64,000 nucleotides of DNA from Pycnococcus provasolii (GCA_049487715.1 CP150560.1:186001-250000); one strand, 5' to 3'; shown: positions 9,518-21,954, counted from the first letter of the stretch. Notes: generated from the sequence alone by a model not told the origin. A program made the numbers and translations.

Positions 9518-12034
9518 ATGACGACATACTACCACTATGCCGCGATCCCATCGTGTGGATGGAATCTGATTAGATTAGATCGCCCCTTCACTGCTACAGC
9601 ACCAGCAATCATCTTTGTATCGCCGATCATGGCGGAGGCTTTCAACTACAACGACGTCATCTTCACGGTGCTCTTCCTCATCGCCGTGTTCGCTCTCGGC
9701 AAGGTGGCTGAATGCCTAAAAATGCCATCGATCGTGGGTGAGATTATTGCGGGTATGTTGCTTGGTCCGTACGTCGCAAACTTGGTGCCCAACCACCTCG
9801 AGAATAACTACCAGGTGCGCTCCGTCGGCGCGCTGCAACTCTTGGGCGAGATTGGACTGATGCTTATGGTGATCGAGGCTGGCTTGGAGGTGGAATTGCC
9901 AGTCCTCAAGCAAATTGGTGTTCGAGGACTTCTCATCGGCATCGTAGGCAGCTTCTTGCCTCTTGCACTCGGATTCCTCATCGCGTACTATGGATTCAAT
10001 TTCAAGTGGCAGTCTTCGATTGCCGCCGGCGCCGTGCTATCTCCAACGAGTATGGGCATCGCCCTTGTCGTGCTCAAGCAAGGAGGCGTGCTGAACACAC
10101 CAACTGGACAATTGGTCGTCGCCTCCGCCGTCATTGACGACGTCATTGCATTGGTGATTTTGAGTCTGCTCCAAGCTTTGGCGAATCCATCCGTCGTTGC
10201 GTTCGTGGTGCCCATTGTCTCCGCGCTCGCCTTCACGATCGCTGTGGGAGCTTTCGCGGTGTGGGTGATGCCTGTCTTTCTTACGCGCGTCTTTCTCAGA
10301 TACATGCCATCGCGCTATGTCGAAGATGGACTCATTGGCATGATTCTCCTCTTCGCTGTGGGCTTGTCGGCAGCGCTGCACTACGGGAAAGCGTCCTACC
10401 TATTTGGCGCCTTTTTGGCTGGTTTGTGCTTTTGCACCGCACACTCGGTTGATCTTGTCTGGCAACGTCAAGTCAAGCGCATCCTCAAATGGCTCCTTCG
10501 CATCTTCTTCGCGTGCACCGTCGGATTCTCAATACCAGCAAACGAATTCACGAATCCCAGGGTTGTGACACTGGGCCTCGCCTTCTTCACCGCCATCATA
10601 GGCAAGCTCGCCATGGGACTGTTTGCTTATCCACTCACCATCCACTCGTTCCTGGTGGTTGGATTCGCCATGTCAGCATGGGGCGAGTTTGCATTCATTG
10701 TGGCATCATCCGCACACGCCATGCTACTGTTGGACGATGATCTCTACAGTGCATTGCTTTTTGCCGTACTGCTTAGCGTGATTATTGGGCCGTACGCCCT
10801 TCGCTTGACGCTTCTCATGAAAGCTCGCCAAAAGAAGCGAGAGCTGCAGTTCGCCAAGGATGCTATGGAGCGATCTCTGAAGCGATCCAGTTTGGACGCG
10901 GAAGGCAAATTCCCTGCGACAGATCGCGGACGACCGTTGCCACCGCCAACAACTCACGGGCTCCGTCGCAAGTCGATCGTCTTTATTGACGCGACAGATG
11001 AGGAAGGCGTGACGCGGTCTGTGACAAAGCGTCGCTCGGAGCGCGTCTTGGCTAAGGGAGATGACACGAGCGGCGAGCCACCAGGCGCAATTTTCTACAA
11101 GCTTGACGTTCGTACGAAGCTCGCGTGGGGTTTGATGAGTCGACTGCTGCGCGTCATTTCGGACTTGGGACTTGAGGTGGTCGAGTTCAGAGCCGACACG
11201 AATCACGATGGCACTGAAGCTTTGTATGAAGCTTTCCTGAAAGATACCGTGCTTCGGGACACCGATCCGCACACGCCAGAAGCGGAAGGTTTGATCGATC
11301 GACTTCACGCTCTGCGTGAACGAATGCTCGAGACGATACGCCTCTCCGACCCCGACGCGGTGGATGCGCACGCACAACATCTGATTCCACACACATCGCC
11401 TCCTCCAAGATCAATAGCGGATGAAGAGGAGGAGAGAGATGAATTGGACGGGCAGCGGTCCAAAATGGGTGATGAAGAAGAAGAGTACGTGACCCTTGAG
11501 AGTATAGACGATGCGGTGGCGGTCGTCGTACATTCCAAGGCTCCCGTTGAGCCAGCGGGGGCAGCGGCACGTCGCCGATCGACGTCGTCATCAGGAGGCA
11601 CCGGCGGCGGCGGCGGCGGCGGTGGTCACGTTCTAATCCTTGACGGACGTGTCGATTACTCACGATTGCACGGCCTTCACCTCGTTCGCTGGCTTCCTGG
11701 TGTGGACACGGAGCAGTGGTTGGAATTTGCTCATGATGATACGTTGGCGCACGACATCGTGATGCAGCACATCGGCCACGGCGTATTGGCAACCTTGCAC
11801 CACCACGCACAACATGGCGCAGCAAAGCACAAGGTTGATGCTCAAATTTACCAGACTTTGTTGAAGGAGGATCGCATGCATGCGGCTGAGAAACTTCGCA
11901 ACGACCCGCACGGATTACGTTCGTTGTCGCTGATTAATGTGTCTCGCCCTGACCGACGTGACGACGGCGGAGCAGGTGATGATGAAGCATCGAACGAACC
12001 ACAACCGCCACCAGAACCACATCCACAACATTAG
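9518..12034 (+). CDS. CPA2-type Na+/H+ (cation/proton) antiporter with long cytoplasmic tail
   Basis: Membrane antiporter. Residues ~40-430 form about 12 hydrophobic spans including GEIIAGMLLGPYVANL, LGEIGLMLMVIEAGLEVEL, AGAVLSPTSMGIALVVL and SAVIDDVIALVIL. The adjacent aspartates in AVIDDV (residues 207-208 from this start) match the ion-binding Asp pair of electrogenic NapA-like exchangers. A hydrophilic tail of over 350 residues follows, with two ordered-looking parts (about GLMSRLLRVISDLGLEVVEF, and a later LILDGRVDYSRLHGLHLVRW) separated by acidic and glycine linkers. The frame is open upstream to 9284, inside cyclin H, so that part is unlikely; ATG 9518 or 9629 are the plausible starts. 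The substrate ion and membrane cannot be told. Confidence 0.85.
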   Translation: MTTYYHYAAIPSCGWNLIRLDRPFTATAPAIIFVSPIMAEAFNYNDVIFTVLFLIAVFALGKVAECLKMPSIVGEIIAGMLLGPYVANLVPNHLENNYQVRSVGALQLLGEIGLMLMVIEAGLEVELPVLKQIGVRGLLIGIVGSFLPLALGFLIAYYGFNFKWQSSIAAGAVLSPTSMGIALVVLKQGGVLNTPTGQLVVASAVIDDVIALVILSLLQALANPSVVAFVVPIVSALAFTIAVGAFAVWVMPVFLTRVFLRYMPSRYVEDGLIGMILLFAVGLSAALHYGKASYLFGAFLAGLCFCTAHSVDLVWQRQVKRILKWLLRIFFACTVGFSIPANEFTNPRVVTLGLAFFTAIIGKLAMGLFAYPLTIHSFLVVGFAMSAWGEFAFIVASSAHAMLLLDDDLYSALLFAVLLSVIIGPYALRLTLLMKARQKKRELQFAKDAMERSLKRSSLDAEGKFPATDRGRPLPPPTTHGLRRKSIVFIDATDEEGVTRSVTKRRSERVLAKGDDTSGEPPGAIFYKLDVRTKLAWGLMSRLLRVISDLGLEVVEFRADTNHDGTEALYEAFLKDTVLRDTDPHTPEAEGLIDRLHALRERMLETIRLSDPDAVDAHAQHLIPHTSPPPRSIADEEEERDELDGQRSKMGDEEEEYVTLESIDDAVAVVVHSKAPVEPAGAAARRRSTSSSGGTGGGGGGGGHVLILDGRVDYSRLHGLHLVRWLPGVDTEQWLEFAHDDTLAHDIVMQHIGHGVLATLHHHAQHGAAKHKVDAQIYQTLLKEDRMHAAEKLRNDPHGLRSLSLINVSRPDRRDDGGAGDDEASNEPQPPPEPHPQH

Positions 12035-12040
12035 TTATAG

Positions 12041-12057
12041 AGGGTTAGGGTTAGGGT
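12041..12057 (+). repeat. Short telomeric repeat (TTAGGG) between convergent stops
   Basis: Nearly three TTAGGG units in the 63-bp gap between the antiporter stop (12034) and the KRR1 stop (12098). Here the G-rich strand is on plus, opposite to the other blocks. Confidence 0.85.
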
Positions 12058-12097
12058 AGAAGTAGTAGCAGTAATGGAAATTGTTTTGTGGGGTATA

Positions 12098-13747
<1,650 letters not shown>

Positions 13748-13748
<1 letters not shown>

Positions 13749-16700
13749 TGGCTGCGACGCCTATGGCGTCTGATGTTTCATCGACCCAGCCCAAGGGGCT
13801 GGGCCTTCTATCTCCGTCAGCTGGTACGTATTTGGCCTTACAAGGAGAAGGCCAGACGGATACGCTTACGGAGTCATTAATCGTGCAAGGTGCTGGAGCC
13901 TTTTTAGCTCTCCCTGCACCACCTGGCGCTCTTGTGGAGCGCGTGGGTAGGGTTTCGCGCCTCTTGGCGAGTTGCGGAACCACTACGTTGTCTCCGGTGG
14001 ACGAGGGTAACATCTTCGCCAACTTGCACGAGCGCATCGATTGGGAATACTTAAGTTCATTACAGATTGATACCGAGTATACCGTAGACGACCTACTCGT
14101 GGTATCCACTGATGTTGGTAAGTTCATCGAGGATGGAGGTAGAGCTTTGGAAAACTTTGCCGTCCTTGCGGAGAACGACGAGAAATATGCTAGCAAGTAT
14201 ACTGAGAGTACGCACGACGAGGGGTTACGCCCCCTGGAGACGCTGACCAAGTTCTTTTCGCCAAAAGACACTTTGTGCCTGAAAGTGTGGGTCGATGCGT
14301 GTAGTACGTATCGAGCAAAGGACACCGGACGATGCAAGATAGCTGAAATGGCGTTCCATCGCGTGTTTGGGCAGATACTGCCGGAGTGCGGGAAGCTGTA
14401 CGTGCGAGCGAACGAAAAAGCCATAACGCGATGCTCCAAATCCAGCCAAGGCACCACAACTTGTGTTGGCTTCCGGTGTGGTCGCCACGGTCACTGCGGG
14501 GCAGTGAGCATCGCTGCTGGCCGTCTGCTTGAGGAAGCGCGTCGACCGCACGCCAAGCTGGAGGTGTGCATCGCATGCAATGGTAGCTCGCCCGTGGACA
14601 GGGATAACATCTCGTCTTGCGTGGGCTGCGGAGGCATCGTGCACGTGGAGTGCGTGAGCGTCCAGCTGGAAAAGCTCGGCCTGAGTGACGCTGGGCTTGA
14701 GAAAGTGCAGCTCAGCAGTTACACTCCGGTATGCTCCGACTGCATTTACATGGGGGCGGTACCGCTGATGTTAAATGTCATCCAGTACCCCGACCTGGCG
14801 AAAGGAAAATACGGGTTGTCGCGCTACCTGCTAGCCCCTTTTTCCTTGTCAGCGGAACTCGACAGCGTGCGAGCCAGCTGGCGAGAGGAAAAGCGCTCGG
14901 CAGTGGTGGCGGGGCAGGAGCTTACATTTGGAGGATTGCGAGCTATATCAACGGGCACCACCGGAACGGCGAGACCTAAACCGCTTGTCCCGGGGACAGT
15001 CGCACGAGCTCGTCGGGGCGATCCTGAGCACCTCCCGAAATTCGGGTTCGGAAAAGGTGCCAATGCTTCCCCTACTGGGGAAGAGGAGAAGCTGAAGGCG
15101 CTCGTCAAGGAAGGCACCAGCAAGCTGCGTTTTGATCTGGAGGCGGCTGCGACCGCAATGGAAGAGGCTTCTGGTCTACAGACGCCTACCGCCGAGCAGA
15201 TCGCCGTGCGCACAGCGCGCCTGACCAGCCTGATTAAAGATCTCAATCCGGGTACTGAAAGCGGCCGATCTGCTCCGGAGCCTAAAGGGGAACCATCTTC
15301 CAGGAGTGGGACGCGCCGCGGATACGCAAACTGGGTAAGGCTTGTCTCAGCCTACCGCCTCCAGGAGTCTGAGTCACGCCTCATGGCAGCATTGCACGAG
15401 TACCGGTTCCATCAGGAGCAAGAGAATTCGGCGGAAAGGGAGCGAGCAGTTGCGGCAACTGCTCGGAGGAATCAGCTGCTGGAGTTCAAGGGCAAGCTAG
15501 CTCAGGCCCGCGCCGAAGCGCCGCCGGGGAACTCCTCAGCGCCCCCCAATTGGGCGCCTACGCCGCTCCAGGAGGCGCCTCCTGCTGCCCCTAATGGGAA
15601 CGGCGAAGAAACCGCTGTGGTGGAACGCCTGATGAAGGTGGTGGCGGAGCTAAAGGAGCAGGTGAGCGATATGCGCCAAGCGCAGAAAACAGGTACGTAT
15701 CTACCCCCCATCTCCACGCGCGGCGTAGATTTTCTGGCCAAGAAGGCCCCGGATGGGAATGTCGCGGAGAGCCCCTTCCACATTGGGGATGTGAGCTTCT
15801 TCGAGAAGTTTCCATACTTGGGCACGAGCAGGGCTGGCGGATGGACCCTTTGGCAGGAGTATATGCTGCATGACAAGGCGCCGTTCACAGATGCAGACCT
15901 CAGGCTCTGGAGGAATGGGCAGGTCCCTCTGAAGCGCAAGCACAAGTCGCTACAGGACCCGGTGGAAAATTGGACCTCTTTCCGCCATGCTCAAGGACAT
16001 GTAGATGCTGATCTGTTCAACCTCTGGTGCGATAATGTTTACCGTCATGTGTATGACATATGGATCGACGCCACCACGGGCACAGGCGAGGGTATTTACG
16101 CGCGCAATTGCGCGCATCGGGAGCGCAATCTTCAGATGTTGAGAATGCTTATGTCACGCATGGCGATCCTCAAGCTCACTGCGCTCTACTGGACGCGTGA
16201 AGTATCGTTGGAAGAACGCTGGTCGGCCGGCGTGCTACTGATAATGCTTAGCAAACGAGCTGCTGATTGGACCTCCAGCTCTCGCCAGTTTGGCGAGGAG
16301 GATCAAGCGTGGTGGGAACATTTGCGTCTCGCGGACAAGCCCACCCTGCCTAGCGATGTCAGCGGGGCGAACGGGGTCTTTGTGCTTCAGCATACTAGCG
16401 CCTATCATGTTCTGCAGGCGCGCCTGGCGTCTGGGGAGACGATGCAGCAAGTCAGCGCCCCGTTCTCTGTCTACCGTCCAATGGCTGTTTCCGATGTGGC
16501 TTCGGCTTCAGCGGTGGCGGGAAAGCCGCCACCACCTGAGGGAGAGGTTGCTCAGTTTGATGCGACCATCCATTGCCAGCACTGCTATCGTTATTCGCGT
16601 TCGCTCATCAACTTGCACCCTGGACGAACGCACCTGGAAGCTCAATTGACGTTCGCGAAAAAGCTCCACAACCGTCTGACATTCCTGAACAAGAAGGCTA

Positions 16701-16777
16701 ATGACGGGGGGGACAAAGATGACGCTGACAAAGATGCCACCAGCGAGAAGGCTGCCGCAGGCGGCCCCGGGAAGTGA
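13748..16777 (+). CDS. Retrotransposon Gag-like protein with PHD-type zinc cluster
   Basis: A 1009-residue frame at the position of gag in YR retroelements, starting immediately after repeat A1. It has no CCHC knuckle. Instead residues 274-332 hold Cys/His spaced C-x2-C-x13-C-x2-C-x4-H-x2-C-x26-C-x2-C, the C4HC3 pattern of a PHD finger. The middle (~560-680) is helical and charged with a proline-rich stretch; the region ~690-930 (for example VDADLFNLWCDNVYRHVYDIWID) looks globular and may be the capsid-like part. The tail is basic and acidic mixed, ending in TGA at 16775-16777. The following pol frame is in the same phase, so translational readthrough could give a Gag-Pol fusion. Confidence 0.8.
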
Positions 16778-19700
16778 GCACGCAGTCAAACTCCGGCGCG
16801 GAAGCGACGCCGCGCAAAGCAACGGAGACTAAAACGTCGCCTGCATAGGGGAAGGCATGGCTGTGACGGCCGTGCCCCAAATCCTTCGGTAGAGGACGAG
16901 CATGTGCCCGAGCCTGTGCTGATGCGATTGACAGATCCCGACCCTATGCCAGTACCAAACGGGAGGGAGTCTTCCTCACCGGAGGGAGGCGCACAACAGC
17001 AGATACGGCTAAAGGATCTTGACAGCTACACCGCCATGCAGGTGGACCCTGTCCCAAGCCGGTCGCGGTGGACCGCTGGACGAGAAAGAGCAGAACGCTT
17101 GCTATCGGCTCGAGGAGTAAGCACACACGGGAACCCTTTCGAGATGCTCACAGACGGAGAGCTTGAGATAGCCGTTCCGTGCCCGTATGATATTGATGAC
17201 AGCGCGCCGAGTGCACCAAGGGGTGCATGGGCAACGCTGACGATGGAAACCTTGAGAGCAATCAGGACGGTAGGACGTATGATTGCGGATTTCCACGACC
17301 ACCAAGGCCTTCCCAGTGGAATGCCGCCGCCTGGAAGCGGAAACTCGGATCGAGCCGCGAGAATCAAGCAGCTTCTTATGCTACTTGCTCACGAGCGTCG
17401 ACCGCGAAGTCCCAAGGGGGCTATTGATTGGCCTTGGCCTGAACTGGCTACTCGCATCCGAGTAGTCAAGAAATTGTATCGTGGCGAAGCGCGAGTCTAT
17501 CTACAAGTGAGAGGAGTGCGGAGCAGCCGGTGCTTGTTAACGCTGTGTCTCCCCAAAGCCGGGGAGTGGTGTTCACAGTTCGCGGATCGGCAAGCGACGT
17601 TCCAAGACGACAGATTCGACACGTACTGCAAGGGAGTTCGCATCAACCGTCGAGCGATCCTCGGCGAGGACCTCACGCGTGAGGAAAGCGAAGATATTCT
17701 CTGGGGAACTAGGGCGAAGCTGCTCCACGACCCGCCACCGTGTCAGAAGGACAACTACCCTACCTGTCGGGAACCGCGCATTCTGGATCCGCCCGGTTCG
17801 TGCCCAGAGGGTCGACACATGGAAGAGCTTGCTAAGTGGAAGCAAAGCTGGCTAGAAGGACCTCTTCTATACGAGCCCGATTATCGCGCGCCTATGGGAG
17901 GTATCTACAAGGTGGTCAAAGATAAGTACCGGATCGTTACTGACGGCACGGCCATCGGCGTGAATGCGGCGCATCAGTTGCTCAATTGCCGGCTGGATGC
18001 AGTGGAGGATGTAGTGCAATCGATAGAACAGAATGACTGGATGACGGGTATCGACGGATCGGACTACTTCTTACTTTTCGCTCAGTCCGCATTGGACGCG
18101 GACCTCTTTAGTCTGCGTGACCCGGACACCGCCGCTCAAGATTGGAGACCGCGGTTCTACTTGTTCGGAGGACAACAAGCGCCAGCCGTTGCCCAGCGCT
18201 GGTCGGTCAAGCTCAAGGCTCTTATCAACGAGAACGGGCTGAGATACTGCGAGCCCGGGACACCGGAGAGTGACTATTCCACATTCAAATGCGTTGGAGC
18301 CTACATCGACGATTTCAAAATGCGTCACGCTAGCCGCCTTACGCAAGAGCAAGCAAATGCTCAGCTGAGATCGGTAATTCGATATTTGACGGACCTAGGA
18401 GTGGCTGTGCACCCGAACAAGATTGAGTGGGCAGCTACAGAACAAGATTATCTTGGAGTTACCATAAATACTGTGAAACAGTGCTTGATGGTCTCGAGCG
18501 AGCGACGAGAGCGGTATGCGCGTAACATTCAAGCAATCCTGGACCGAGAGCGAGTGCCGGCGGCAAAGAATTGGGTACTAGACTTACAGCGCAGAGGCGG
18601 CTCCGCTTCAATGGGACTAGATGAGATAACCCATCGCATAGAAGAGTATGGCGTGCTCGTGGTGACAGAAAAGGAAGAGAGTTTGTGGGAGTCCATGGCG
18701 TCACACAGGCAAGGTAGAGGGATGATGCAGTTCTCCCGGTTTGCCAACGAAAATGACATGGCGTCACGAGAGAATGCACCCTCAGCGATATTGCTGGCAT
18801 CTGCAGGCAACAATCCAGGCCAACTTGAAACCCTGAGGAGACAGTGTCTCTATTGGCGTGGACTCTACCCCTCCGCTCAGCTGTACGTGGAGGCACCGGC
18901 CCCTCTTCAACCTGACGCACGGTGGTGGAAGTCGTTTGAACGCCTCGAGATGGTGCTCGGCGCAGCAACGGTTCGCCCCAGAGACCTTTGGTCAGCTGAG
19001 CTAGGAATGGTGCTCCTTTGGGGCTGGGCGCCGGATTCACACCCGAGCAAGGTGGTACCCTCTGCGCGCCACGTGGCGTTGAGAGGGCGAATGGTGAACA
19101 CCGACCGGTTGCCATTTCTAGACAACCGCACTATACGTCAGCTCAGCGTGTGGGACTCGAACTGGATGAGAGGGGACGTCCTCAGGCCAACGGAGATCGA
19201 AGCTGCAAAAGGTCTCCCTCAAGGGGTGATGCGTCACGCTCCCTCCGAATGGGCGAGCGAGCTGGCGGCTCGATGTTCGTATCCTCGTCTATACGAAGCA
19301 GCGTTTAAGCATGCGCACGCAGCGACGGATGGCGGGATACGCGTACCAAGGATCGAACTAGCTAGCGTGATTGGACAAATTCAATGGGTGTCGGTCGTGG
19401 ATCCCCCTCTCCGACAGCTGCTAGCAGACCTGTATCCGGCGCGAGATTCCTTTGAGAATCCGCGCTTGGCTGAGATGCACGGCAAAGCTCCATGGCTTCC
19501 ACGAGTCCGCGTGCGTCTTAGTCAGCAAGATGAGTCCACACTGCGCAAGTTGCAAGGTCGAATCTTGCAGGAGACCACACGCCCTTTGGATCTGCACCCG
19601 GGAGATATCTGTCCTGGCCTATGGGATGCTCGGCGCGTCGAACTGGATGATGACTTCGACCGTCGACAGCCTGCTAATGTGCCGGGCACAGACATCGCTG

Positions 19701-20695
19701 TGGTGACTACGGATGCGTCAGGTTTTGGTGGCGGCGCGTGGTGGGGACCGCATCGGTATCAACACGATTACCACGCACCACGGCTAATTAAGACGACATC
19801 GAACTTCAGAGAGGCTAATACCTTCTGTAATGCCGTCGAACATTTCGGAAAAATGGGGCTGGAAGGTCAACCTGGCAAGCCACTCCGTGTTCTGGGGCGA
19901 TTGGATAACTCCGTTTTCGTTGCGGTAATCAATAAAAGGTCTTGCCGGGCGCCGCGGCTACGGAGTTGCCTGGAAAGATTGCACGAAATCGAACAAAAGT
20001 TCCACCTGAGAGTGTCAGCGCGGCACCTCTCGGGCAAACTGAACTGGTTAGCAGATGGCATATCTCGATGGAAGGTCAGCCGCGACGGAGACAACTGGAT
20101 GTTAAACCCGAAGCACTTCCAACGCATATGCCAACTCGTTGGGACTCCGGATGTGGACGCCAACGCAGACCCACTTGGTCTCAATGCTCAAGTACCGCGC
20201 TACTGGTCTGTGGTTGAAGATTGCTTCGATCAGCAGTGGCAAGGGTTACGCGTTTACATCAATCCAGCATACACGATGCTGCTACGCGTGATGGAGCATG
20301 CCCGTCTTCAGTATGCACGGGCACCGGACTCCACGGAGCTAATATGCGTTCTTCCCGTTTGGTCCACAGGAGCGCTTAGCTGGTGGCGTTACACCAAAGG
20401 CATGAGAGTTCTCGCACGCTTTCCGGCTGGCTCGTCAGGCGTGTTCACATCACCAGAGTGGAGGGAGGAGCATGCTACAATGCCGCGCGCGCGAGTGGAC
20501 CGAGGCCCAGCCTCCTTTGATGTCATACTCACCTATCTACCCGCAACCCGAACATGCAGGAGATCAGGCACTCTCGCACGCGACAACTCTGATGGCAAGG
20601 AGAGCGGAGGCATGCTCACATTGCCCCGCTTGTCGGGAGACATGCGCCGAGACCGCGGTATTCTGTATACGATGCCGCCGGGTTTTGTGCTTTAA
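16778..20695 (+). CDS. Retrotransposon Pol: reverse transcriptase and RNase H of DIRS/YR type
   Basis: Open from directly after the gag TGA; the first in-frame ATG is 16922. The reverse transcriptase region includes YKVVKDKYRIVTDG, TGIDGSDYFLLFAQ (catalytic Asp of motif A), FYLFGGQQAPAVAQRW and the active-site box YIDD at 18302-18313. RNase H follows with VVTTDASGFGGGAW (near 19702), RLDNSVFVAVIN and the closing HLSGKLNWLADGISRW (to about 20071). The end carries the segment with YINPAYTMLLRVM and VLPVWSTGALSWW that usually follows RNase H in DIRS-group pols. No aspartic protease or DDE integrase is present, which agrees with a YR element. The frame overlaps the next ORF by about 220 bp. Confidence 0.9.
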   Translation, partial: ARSQTPARKRRRAKQRRLKRRLHRGRHGCDGRAPNPSVEDEHVPEPVLMRLTDPDPMPVPNGRESSSPEGGAQQQIRLKDLDSYTAMQVDPVPSRSRWTAGRERAERLLSARGVSTHGNPFEMLTDGELEIAVPCPYDIDDSAPSAPRGAWATLTMETLRAIRTVGRMIADFHDHQGLPSGMPPPGSGNSDRAARIKQLLMLLAHERRPRSPKGAIDWPWPELATRIRVVKKLYRGEARVYLQVRGVRSSRCLLTLCLPKAGEWCSQFADRQATFQDDRFDTYCKGVRINRRAILGEDLTREESEDILWGTRAKLLHDPPPCQKDNYPTCREPRILDPPGSCPEGRHMEELAKWKQSWLEGPLLYEPDYRAPMGGIYKVVKDKYRIVTDGTAIGVNAAHQLLNCRLDAVEDVVQSIEQNDWMTGIDGSDYFLLFAQSALDADLFSLRDPDTAAQDWRPRFYLFGGQQAPAVAQRWSVKLKALINENGLRYCEPGTPESDYSTFKCVGAYIDDFKMRHASRLTQEQANAQLRSVIRYLTDLGVAVHPNKIEWAATEQDYLGVTINTVKQCLMVSSERRERYARNIQAILDRERVPAAKNWVLDLQRRGGSASMGLDEITHRIEEYGVLVVTEKEESLWESMASHRQGRGMMQFSRFANENDMASRENAPSAILLASAGNNPGQLETLRRQCLYWRGLYPSAQLYVEAPAPLQPDARWWKSFERLEMVLGAATVRPRDLWSAELGMVLLWGWAPDSHPSKVVPSARHVALRGRMVNTDRLPFLDNRTIRQLSVWDSNWMRGDVLRPTEIEAAKGLPQGVMRHAPSEWASELAARCSYPRLYEAAFKHAHAATDGGIRVPRIELASVIGQIQWVSVVDPPLRQLLADLYPARDSFENPRLAEMHGKAPWLPRVRVRLSQQDESTLRKLQGRILQETTRPLDLHPGDICPGLWDARRVELDDDFDRRQPANVPGTDIAVVTTDASGFGGGAWWGPHRYQHDYHAPRLIKTTSNFREANTFCNAVEHFGKMGLEGQPGKPLRVLGRLDNSVFVAVINKRSCRAPRLRSCLERLHEIEQKFHLRVSARHLSGKLNWLADGISRWKVSRDGDNWMLNPKHFQRICQLVGTPDVDANADPLGLNAQVPRYWSVVEDCFDQQWQGLRVYINPAYTMLLRVMEHARLQYARAPDSTELICVLPVWSTGALSWWRYTKGMRVLARFPAGSSGVFTSPEWREEHATMPRARVDRGPASFDVILTYLPATRTCRRSGTLARDNSDGKESGGMLTLPRLSGDMRRDRGILYTMPPGFVL

Positions 20696-21897
20696 ATGCC
20701 ATGGCTTGCCGGCGATGCCGCCGGCACCAGTGTGCGTGTGTGCGATCTGCCTCGCCGGCACACACGAACCAAATGATCTACCGCTGGACGAACGCGGTAC
20801 ACGATTGCGTCGCCGTATGCGCGTGGGCTTAGCGAAGCTGTATCTGATCGCGATGCATAATCGGAATCGCAAGGCTACACACGGCCAACACCTGGCTGGT
20901 GTGCGCGCACTCCAACGCTTCGGCGATCTCATCAACAGACGGGTGCTCCCCTGCACCGCAGTCACGATGCGGGAGTTTATCATGCACGAGCTCGCTACAC
21001 TCAAGCTAGACTCGAGCACGGTTTCTGCGCACGTGGCAGGTGTATCTCATGGCATGCATATGTCTCGGACTCAGTGAAACTTGCGTTCCCTGACCAGGAT
21101 TACCGGATGCCTAATCCATCAAACATGAGCTGATTCGGGATTTGCTCGCGGTAGCCGCGCGGTGTACAAGAGGCTAGCAAAGCCACGCGGCATTGGAACT
21201 CGGGGAGGCCGCAAAATGCTCGCATCCTTTTCGACGTCGTCCCGCAACATCGGCGCTTATGTATAATGCTGCCATTGGTGGCAATGCTCCGTCAAGGCGC
21301 GACCAAGAGATTGATCGTGAGATACAAGATCGTTGATGAGGGGGCAGGGCACGCACGTCAGGTGCACTTTCTACCCGGGTCTGATATCTGATCGAATATG
21401 AGCCGGATGGCCGCCCATATCTGTGCATCAATGTTGATACGGACAAAAATATCAAAGCCGGTGGAGGTCGCATTGCGGTAGTGCCGTGCGACATACCTGC
21501 GCTTGGCATTCGCCCGGTCGATGATGTGCGGTCTTATATTCTGGAAGCGCGGCCACCAAATGGGCCTGCTGCTGGTTTCTTCCTGTCTGCTCCGAAGTCG
21601 GTCAAGTTGATGACCTTCAACTCTGGAATGTACACCGGGTTCGCGCGTGTATGGAGGGACACTTTTCGCAAATTGTTCCCGACTGCGCTTGATCGAAAAA
21701 TTGCCTCCCACAGCGGCCGCAAAACGCTTGCGACTTTGCTCTGGAACGACGGTTACTGCCGACGTTTTGTAGCTGATGTGGGTGCTTGGTTCTGCAAAAG
21801 CGATGCGGTGGATCTCTACTTTGCCACATCTAGGGAGCGCATTCTCTTTGCGCTCCGGCACTTGGGCGAGGGCTCTGGGTTCTCCTCGCGTCGCTGA
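20472..21897 (+). pseudogene. Retrotransposon tyrosine recombinase, interrupted, with N-terminal zinc-binding cluster
   Basis: The frame begins at ATG 20472, overlapping pol in another phase, and runs to a stop at 21077. It starts with a Cys-rich cluster (CSHCPACRETC, CIRCRRVLCFKC, CVCAIC) and continues into a helical core-binding-like region (VRALQRFGDLINRR, LDSSTVSAHVAGVS). Between 21077 and about 21382 the coding signal hops between frames with several stops. It resumes in a third frame to 21897, which holds the recombinase C-terminus: SHSGRKTLATLLW (the H-x-x-R box) and a plausible catalytic tyrosine in DLYF. The catalytic arginine of box I should lie in the damaged middle. An intron cannot be excluded, but simple decay is more likely. 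Confidence 0.7.
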
Positions 21898-21954
21898 TTT
21901 CTGATTGCCCGTTCCTCTTTGGCCCTCCCTCCCTCCCTTTACCGTTTGGCGGTT

